This document shows, one piece after another, positions 7,668-11,473 of a DNA stretch of 11,473 nt. The notes under the pieces are model-generated. The model saw nothing but the letters and a program-made list of their open reading frames with translations. It was not told the origin of the DNA and did no database searches. Made by a program: the position numbers and the translations under genes. Source of the DNA: Bacillota bacterium (GTDB lineage: Bacteria; Bacillota; Clostridia; Tissierellales; Sedimentibacteraceae). Position 1 is the first letter of the stretch; each line of letters opens with the position of its first letter. The DNA is taken from positions 1 through 11,473 of the forward strand of contig JAEXUD010000050.1 in the NCBI GenBank assembly GCA_023453025.1. Reading direction: 5' to 3'.

Positions 7668-7904
7668 TTATTTAGTCTGCATTCCGCCAGATCCGCTCAT
7701 TTGTCTCTGAGCCATTTCAACTAATCTCTTTGTCATGTAACCACCAACATAACCATTCTGTCTAGCTGTTAAGTTACCTTTGTCAACTTGCTCATAGTTA
7801 GTTAATCCCAATTCATTAGCTATTTCAGTCTTCATTTGATTTAATGCCTGTTTTGCTTCAGGAACTACGATGTTGTTGCTTCCGCTGTTGTTGTTTGATG
7901 CCAT
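7668..7904 (-). CDS. Alpha/beta-type small acid-soluble spore protein
   Basis: A 78-aa SASP. These proteins coat and protect spore DNA and are degraded at germination by the GPR protease. The sequence shows a low-complexity N-terminus (MASNNNSGSNN), the GPR cleavage region KTEIANELG (25-33, cut expected between Glu and Ile) and the conserved C-terminal DNA-binding segment starting NLTARQNGYVGGYMTKRLV (44-62). I chose the ATG at 7902-7904 rather than one six codons upstream because AAAGGAG (plus-strand 7913-7919) lies 8 nt before it, and the longer form would start inside that site. The gene is monocistronic, convergent to etfA, and shares its terminator. Expression in the forespore under sigma-G is expected from the family; I could not find a convincing sigma-G promoter by eye. 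Its presence shows that the organism, or its recent ancestor, forms endospores. Confidence 0.95.
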   Translation of the reverse strand: MASNNNSGSNNIVVPEAKQALNQMKTEIANELGLTNYEQVDKGNLTARQNGYVGGYMTKRLVEMAQRQMSGSGGMQTK

Positions 7905-7922
7905 TTTGTGTTCTCCTTTCAT

Positions 7923-8180
7923 AGTCGATAATATTATTATTGTTTTTTTTGTTAAATTTAATCATGTAATAAATTGTTTATTTGGTATATTCTTCTTGGG
8001 CCCATCAACCTGAGTACTGCTATGTAAGCTTCAGGTTAATTCAAATTTACAAGATTAAATTTTCTGAAAGTCAATTAACGACCTTCTAACATTATTATTG
8101 ACAGCACTTGTTTAATAATACATGGCAAATATTACACAATTGATTGAGAATTGGTAAATTTAAAATTGTTAAAGAAAAAT
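7923..8180. other. AT-rich interval upstream of the SASP gene
   Basis: No gene is supported here. A T-rich tract lies at 7941-7950. AACCTGA (8007-8013) and TCAGGTT (8031-8037) are inverted copies 17 bp apart. A TTGACA at 8098-8103 has no matching -10 at normal spacing. The SASP promoter should lie in the left part, reading leftward, but no clear one is visible. Confidence 0.5.
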
Positions 8181-8360
8181 AAGAAAAATACCCGCTCACG
8201 GTTTCGGACACGAATAATTCTAAAGCTCATTGCGGCTAAAAATCCTGCAGTTTGCAAACTCGCTGAAGCTCAAACGGTGCAAGCTGCTTAACGGATTTTT
8301 ACCATCCATTAACTGAGAATTTTAATGGTGTCCTGCAAATGTTCGCTATATATTTTTCTT
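8181..8360. repeat. 180-bp imperfect palindromic element, MITE-like
   Basis: The ends AAGAAAAATA (8181-8190) and TATTTTTCTT (8351-8360) are perfect 10-bp inverted repeats. Inside them, matched pairs occur in nested order: GGACAC (8206-8211) with GTGTCC (8328-8333), AAAAATCC (8238-8245) with GGATTTTT (8293-8300), and GCAGTTTGCA (8247-8256) with TGCAAGCTGC (8278-8287, one G-T pair). The core is clearly richer in G+C than its surroundings. It has no ORF. The nested symmetry suggests a miniature inverted-repeat element or a long structured RNA; no clear target-site duplication is seen. It sits between the SASP gene and the glmS promoter region. Confidence 0.6.
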
Positions 8361-8376
8361 GTTATTTACCTTGACT

Positions 8377-8406
8377 TTGACTGTGAATAGTAACGATTAC
8401 TATAAA
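8377..8406 (+). promoter_or_regulatory. Candidate promoter P1 for the glmS leader
   Basis: TTGACT (8377-8382) and TATAAA (8401-8406) are 18 bp apart. The spacer holds a perfect dyad, ATAGTAA-CGA-TTACTAT (8387-8403), which reaches into the -10 box and could be an operator. The start would be near 8413, about 150 nt before the ribozyme. Confidence 0.45.
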
Positions 8407-8430
8407 ATCGATATAAATAATTTAAAAAAG

Positions 8431-8462
8431 TTGTATACTATTTTTTTAGTATATGCTAAAAT
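8431..8462 (+). promoter_or_regulatory. Candidate promoter P2 for the glmS leader
   Basis: TTGTAT (8431-8436) and an extended -10, TGCTAAAAT (8454-8462), are 20 bp apart, longer than usual. The dyad TATACTA-N6-TAGTATA (8434-8453) lies in the spacer. A long spacer with a central dyad is the layout used by MerR-family regulators, but the assignment is speculative. Confidence 0.35.
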
Positions 8463-8557
8463 GTAAATAATAAAGTAACCATTTTTATTTACTTACATAT
8501 TTTAATAATATATTTCAAAGGAGGTTTAACAAAGGGAATAAAGGCTGTGAACAATAT

Positions 8558-8702
8558 ATTATAGCGCCAGAACTATTATAGTTGACGAGGACAGAGTTAT
8601 CGAAAATTCGGCGGATGCTCTGCGGTGAGGCTTCATCGATATGGTTTTTACAAATGCAACAGGCAACTGTTGTGACAAAGAAAAATCAAATAGCTTTCAT
8701 AT
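8558..8702 (+). ncRNA. glmS ribozyme (glucosamine-6-phosphate-activated self-cleaving riboswitch)
   Basis: The sequence matches the glmS catalytic RNA closely in order and content: TTATAGCGCCAGAACT, then AGTTGACGAGGA, GTTATCGAAAATTCGGCGGA and a downstream ACAAATG segment. Cleavage is expected between A8563 and G8564. P1 is AACTA (8571-8575) with TAGTT (8579-8583), only 5 bp and a 3-nt loop. CAGAG (8592-8596) pairs with CTCTG (8618-8622). GGTGA...TCATC (8625-8638) can form a small hairpin. P4 is CAACAG-GCAA-CTGTTG (8657-8672) with a GNRA tetraloop, followed by GACAAAGAAAAATCA as in B. subtilis. In the known system, glucosamine-6-phosphate acts as a cofactor for cleavage and the cut glmS mRNA is degraded, giving feedback control. 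The orientation matches glmS, whose ATG is about 490 nt from the cleavage site. The right boundary is approximate. Confidence 0.93.
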
Positions 8703-8832
8703 CTTTTATTGAAATAATATCATTCCATCTTATAATTCCCAAAATTCAATTAAAAAGTATTTAAAAATATTTAATAAAATTCGTCTTGATAACAAAGTTA
8801 ACTTTGCTTTTGTTATTTCTATGAATAAATTT
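8703..8832 (+). other. AT-rich leader between ribozyme and glmS
   Basis: This stretch is not coding. It contains a perfect 14-bp palindrome, CAAAGTTAACTTTG (8793-8806), and an overlapping alternative pairing ATAACAAA (8789-8796) with TTTGTTAT (8809-8816). It is extra leader relative to B. subtilis glmS. Confidence 0.5.
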
Positions 8833-8918
8833 CCACGCTGTCATTCAGAAAGCGCAGCACAAGAATCCCATTTTTATAATATGAGATTTTTTGCGATTGC
8901 TTAGAATGATACCGGTGG
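8833..8918. repeat. Degenerate 86-bp inverted-repeat element in the glmS leader
   Basis: The ends CCAC (8833-8836) and GTGG (8915-8918) and the blocks GTCATTC (8840-8846) and GAATGAT (8904-8910) are inverted, with further imperfect matches inward. In the centre AATCCCAT (8864-8871) pairs with ATGAGATT (8881-8888) with one mismatch and is followed by a T run (8887-8892). It resembles a decayed form of short repeats with a TGTCATTCTGAG-type end that are scattered in many bacterial genomes, including clostridia. The central hairpin plus T run looks like a weak terminator. Confidence 0.5.
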
Positions 8919-8928
8919 AGTTGATTTT

Positions 8929-9012
8929 ATGCGTGAAAATAGCATAAATAATAAAATGCAAGTCATTTTGAAATGTGAAGAAGAATATTATATTAATACT
9001 GTTACTTTATAA
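8929..9012 (+). CDS. Possible 27-aa ORF upstream of glmS
   Basis: An ATG at 8929 opens 27 codons (MRENSINNKMQVILKCEEEY, then seven more residues) ending in TAA at 9012. GGTGGAG at 8914-8920 sits 8 nt upstream, but it is partly the end of the inverted-repeat element. The peptide is polar, with no signal or membrane segment and no family I know. It could be a leader peptide for glmS or a chance ORF in AT-rich DNA; chance is at least as likely. Confidence 0.22.
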   Translation: MRENSINNKMQVILKCEEEYYINTVTL

Positions 9013-9057
9013 AACGATAATTAATTTAAAAATTAAAAATCAGAATGGAGAATTATT

Positions 9058-10848
9058 ATGTGTGGAATAGTTGGTTATATAGGATTTGAAGACGTAAAGG
9101 AAATAATTTTAGAAGGCTTGGAAAAGCTTGAATACAGAGGCTATGACTCTGCAGGAATTGCGATTGCAGACAACAGCAGCGTCTATATATGCAAGGAAAA
9201 AGGGAGAATTGCCAGCTTAAGAGACTGCATTGACAACGGCATTACAGGATATTTAGGAATCGGTCATACAAGATGGGCAACACACGGTGTGCCGAACCAA
9301 ATCAATTCTCATCCCCATCAAAGCAGCTCAAAAAGATTTACCCTTGTTCATAACGGTATAATTGAAAATGAAGAAGAATTAAGACACAAATATTTGAACG
9401 GAACTAAATTTACCAGCGATACAGATACAGAAGTTATAGTGCAGCTTATCGAAAAATTTGTGAATGACGGCGAACAAGTAGAGCTTGCCATCAGACATAC
9501 AATGAGTGAATTAAAGGGTTCGTACGCACTTGCCATACTTGACAAAGAAGACATGAACACCATGTATGCCGCTAAAAACAAGACACCTCTTCTGGCAGGA
9601 AAAGGCGAAGGCTTTAATATGCTTGGCAGTGATGCAATGGCAATGATAAATCATACAAATTTATTTTATGAAATAGAAGATAAGGAATTTTTGAAAATTA
9701 CGAGAGATTCCATAGAAATTTATACAATTTACGGAAACAAGGTATCAAGAGACCCATATACAGCGGACATAGATGCATCAGATACCGAAAAGGGGACATA
9801 TCCTCATTATATGATGAAGGAAATAGAAGAACAGCCTTTTGTAATCAGAAAAATCATGTCCGAATACTCAGACGAAGACGGAAATATGTGCATAGCTCCG
9901 GAAATAGTAGAGGATGTAAGAGACTGCGACAAATTATATATCATAGCCTGCGGAACAAGCTACCATGCAGGATTGATAGGTAAACAATTTTTTGAAAGAA
10001 TCGCAGGAAAGCCGACTGAAGTAGTAATAGCAAGCGAGTTTATTTACAATATGCCATTGCTGTCAGAAAAACCATTATTCATGTTTATTTCCCAAAGCGG
10101 TGAAACAGCAGACTGCAGAGCGGTATTGGTAAAGGTTAAAGAAATGGGCTTCAAGACATTGACTGTGACAAACGTTAAGGGTTCAACACTGTCAAGAGAA
10201 GCAGACAACACGCTTTTATTATATGCAGGACCGGAAATAGCAGTGGCATCAACAAAGGCATACACAGCTCAAATTGCTGTATTGTCAATACTTGCGGCAT
10301 TGGTTGACAACAAAATAAATATAGATGTATTCAAAGAACTGAGCAAAATAGCATACACTATGGAAACACTCTGTGACGACAAGGACAATTACAAAGCACT
10401 GGCTGAAAAATACCTTGTTGACAGCAGAAACTGTTTCTATATCGGAAGAAGCATGGACTATTTTGTTTGCCTGGAAGCTTCATTGAAATTAAAAGAAATT
10501 TCATATATACAGACAGAAGGCTTTGCGGCAGGTGAGCTGAAGCATGGAACAATTGCTTTAATAGAGCAGGGCACACCTGTAATTGCCGTAATAACACAGG
10601 AAAACATAAATCTGAACACAAGAAGCAACATCAAGGAAGTTAAGGCAAGAGGCGCCGCAACAATGGTCATATCAATGCGCAGACTCAGCCAGGAAACAGA
10701 TGACATAGTTATAGATGATATCAATGAACTGCTGTCACCGTTGGCGACAATCATCCCGGCACAATATCTTGCTTACTACGCAGCATTCATTAAGGGCTGT
10801 GATATAGATAAGCCGAGAAACCTGGCAAAATCAGTAACTGTTGAGTAA
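9058..10848 (+). CDS. glmS: Glutamine--fructose-6-phosphate aminotransferase (isomerizing)
   Basis: A 596-aa, full-length GlmS. It makes glucosamine-6-phosphate from fructose-6-phosphate and glutamine, the first step toward UDP-GlcNAc for peptidoglycan. The N-terminal glutaminase has the nucleophile Cys2 (MCGIVGYIG), RWATHG (72-77), HNGIIEN (98-104) and SDTDTEV (120-126). The two SIS isomerase domains show GTSYHAG (299-305) and SQSGETADC (345-353). Residues matching the E. coli active site are Glu480 (LKLKEISY), His496 (AGELKHG) and Lys591 in the conserved C-terminus RNLAKSVTVE. GGAG (9047-9050) lies 7 nt before the ATG. Regulation by the upstream glmS ribozyme is expected. The leader from the cleavage site to the start codon is unusually long and contains a degenerate repeat. 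The gene appears monocistronic, with the terminator about 125 bp after the stop. Confidence 0.97.
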   Translation: MCGIVGYIGFEDVKEIILEGLEKLEYRGYDSAGIAIADNSSVYICKEKGRIASLRDCIDNGITGYLGIGHTRWATHGVPNQINSHPHQSSSKRFTLVHNGIIENEEELRHKYLNGTKFTSDTDTEVIVQLIEKFVNDGEQVELAIRHTMSELKGSYALAILDKEDMNTMYAAKNKTPLLAGKGEGFNMLGSDAMAMINHTNLFYEIEDKEFLKITRDSIEIYTIYGNKVSRDPYTADIDASDTEKGTYPHYMMKEIEEQPFVIRKIMSEYSDEDGNMCIAPEIVEDVRDCDKLYIIACGTSYHAGLIGKQFFERIAGKPTEVVIASEFIYNMPLLSEKPLFMFISQSGETADCRAVLVKVKEMGFKTLTVTNVKGSTLSREADNTLLLYAGPEIAVASTKAYTAQIAVLSILAALVDNKINIDVFKELSKIAYTMETLCDDKDNYKALAEKYLVDSRNCFYIGRSMDYFVCLEASLKLKEISYIQTEGFAAGELKHGTIALIEQGTPVIAVITQENINLNTRSNIKEVKARGAATMVISMRRLSQETDDIVIDDINELLSPLATIIPAQYLAYYAAFIKGCDIDKPRNLAKSVTVE

Positions 10849-10972
10849 AACGGTTTCGCTGTTTTGTGATATGAGTTGTACCAAAATTAAGTTATGAAAA
10901 AAACAACTAAGTCGTGAAAAATATTGAATTAATATAAAATACAAAAATGCATAAAAAATATTCTTATAATAG
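10849..10972 (+). other. Non-coding 3' region of glmS
   Basis: No gene is seen. A weak hairpin (10847-10853 with 10859-10865) overlaps the glmS stop codon. Two near-identical 13-mers, AAGTTATGAAAAA (10889-10901) and AAGTCGTGAAAAA (10909-10921), lie exactly 20 bp apart. Confidence 0.4.
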
Positions 10973-11010
10973 AAAATTCTGTAGAAGATAAACCGCTACA
11001 GAATTTTTTT
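10973..11010 (+). terminator. Rho-independent terminator of glmS
   Basis: AAAATTCTGTAG (10973-10984) and CTACAGAATTTT (10996-11007) form a perfect 12-bp stem with an 11-nt loop. T residues at 11004-11010 make the tail. Confidence 0.88.
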
Positions 11011-11075
11011 ATTAAGTAAAATTAATAATTTTAAAGGTAGAAAACCAAGATTTGTATAATTTATATAAAAAGTAT

Positions 11076-11083
11076 GGTATAAT
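11076..11083 (+). promoter_or_regulatory. Extended -10 promoter of the small membrane ORF
   Basis: The 11075-11083 stretch TGGTATAAT is a perfect TATAAT with the upstream TG of an extended -10. A TTGTAT at 11052-11057 is 20 bp away, too far for a normal -35. The start would be near 11090, inside a cre-like site. Confidence 0.6.
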
Positions 11084-11087
11084 TTAA

Positions 11088-11101
11088 TGGAAACGATTAC
11101 G
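11088..11101 (+). promoter_or_regulatory. cre-like site (CcpA operator)
   Basis: TGGAAACGATTACG agrees with the cre consensus TGNAANCGNTNNCA at every fixed position except the last (G for A). It starts 5 bp after the -10 box, covering the expected start point, which is a classic place for CcpA repression. Function is inferred from sequence and position only. Confidence 0.5.
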
Positions 11102-11148
11102 TATTTATGAAATTCGGTGAACTAAAACAATAATGGAGGAAAGTTGCT

Positions 11149-11295
11149 GTGGAAAATAAAGGAATAAGGGCAATCTGGTACGGTTGGGCTGTAGCATTTT
11201 TGTGGTTAAATGCTCTTACAGATATACCCTACATTTTTGCAGCATTAGCTTCTTGTTGCATTATTATTGGTAATATACGCAGTAGGCAACTATGA
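11149..11295 (+). CDS. Possible 48-aa membrane protein
   Basis: The GTG at 11149 is preceded by GGAGG (11135-11139) at 9 nt and by an extended -10 promoter. The product begins MENKGIRAIWYGWAVAFLWL and ends NIRSRQL. It is short and hydrophobic, with two likely membrane stretches at about residues 9-23 and 27-43, tryptophan-rich in the first and Cys-Cys in the second, and charged ends. I do not recognise it. Its stop codon overlaps an ATG (ATGA at 11292-11295) of a downstream frame that is broken after three codons. The promoter, ribosome site and hydrophobic pattern support a real gene; the non-ATG start and small size keep confidence moderate. Confidence 0.5.
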   Translation: MENKGIRAIWYGWAVAFLWLNALTDIPYIFAALASCCIIIGNIRSRQL

Positions 11296-11473
11296 AAAAT
11301 TAATATAACCTTGTATTTGGACAAGAAGAATTTGATACATGGGTAATAGGAGATGCGTGGGCATAAGCAAAGAAGATTATATAAAGATAGATGATGAAAT
11401 ATTTGAAGAAACTTTTGCGCCAAACTATATTTATAATAGAACAAGCTGTAACAACTTATGCATTGAAGAATAC
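11292..11473 (+). pseudogene. Possible frameshifted coding remnant, runs off the right edge
   Basis: Protein-like sequence continues after the 48-aa ORF but in different frames. An ATG at 11292 (overlapping the preceding TGA) stops after MKN. A second frame from 11307 reads NLVFGQEEFDTWVIGDAWA, then a stop. A third frame is open from the ATG at 11339 to the window end, including SKEDYIKIDDEIFEETFAPN from 11366. The end of the second and the start of the third would join if one base were inserted. No good ribosome site precedes 11339. This may be a decayed gene, a sequencing error, or a chance run; the third frame alone could be the start of a real gene. Confidence 0.3.

Noticed and set aside
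7958..8000. Sigma-G promoter for the SASP gene (minus strand GAATA and CATGATTA)
   Set aside because: The two elements are about 21 bp apart instead of 17-18, and the -10 match is partial.
7958..8035. 25 protein-like codons on the minus strand (PEAYIAVLRLMGPRRIY and eight more residues)
   Set aside because: Bounded by stops, no ribosome site, and the only ATG leaves 15 codons; it could be a decayed gene fragment, but nothing supports it further.
8098..8126. Promoter starting with TTGACA at 8098
   Set aside because: The hexamer 17 bp downstream is CATGGC, not a -10 box.
8181..8360. CRISPR array or tandem repeat
   Set aside because: The similarity is between inverted, not direct, copies, and no regular repeat-spacer pattern exists anywhere in the window.
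8582..8764. 60-codon plus-strand ORF downstream of 8582
   Set aside because: It lies inside the glmS ribozyme and its AT-rich tail and has no convincing ribosome site; the RNA structure explains the sequence.

Overview
The window looks like the chromosome of an anaerobic, endospore-forming, butyrate-metabolising member of the Clostridia. Three things point there: a crotonase / butyryl-CoA dehydrogenase / ETF cluster, an alpha/beta-type small acid-soluble spore protein (SASP), and a glmS gene preceded by a glmS ribozyme, which is typical of Firmicutes. From about 3.6 kb onward the DNA is AT-rich and arginine is encoded almost only by AGA. I cannot name the species.

Bases 1-3507 hold three genes: a membrane LuxR-type regulator cut by the left edge, a two-helix membrane protein I do not recognise, and a 506-aa protein with an N-terminal HTH and an unrecognised C-terminal part. 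A terminator separates the first gene from the other two, which look like one operon. This block uses many CGN arginine codons, unlike the rest of the window, so it may have been acquired horizontally.

Bases 3600-7650 hold the butyryl-CoA module: crt with its own promoter, then bcd-etfB-etfA behind a second, well-formed promoter. The start region of that second promoter carries two copies of a 17-bp palindrome facing each other. Crt makes crotonyl-CoA; Bcd with EtfAB reduces it to butyryl-CoA, which in characterised clostridia is coupled to ferredoxin reduction. Thiolase and 3-hydroxybutyryl-CoA dehydrogenase are not in the window. A bidirectional terminator ends etfA and also the convergent SASP gene.

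Bases 7905-9057 form a long non-coding interval. It holds a 180-bp imperfect palindrome that resembles a miniature mobile element, two promoter candidates with embedded dyads, a clear glmS ribozyme (cleavage expected between 8563 and 8564), a degenerate 86-bp inverted-repeat element with a terminator-like T run, and a possible 27-codon ORF. glmS then runs from 9058 to 10848. Its start codon is about 490 nt from the ribozyme cleavage site, much farther than in B. subtilis, and the extra leader contains the degenerate repeat.

After glmS and a strong terminator comes a possible 48-aa membrane protein, preceded by an extended -10 promoter with a near-consensus cre site (CcpA target), and then what looks like a frameshifted coding remnant running off the right edge. 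No wholly new system is evident. The points most worth following up are the displaced ribozyme, the palindromic element, the paired operators in front of bcd, and the atypical three-gene block.
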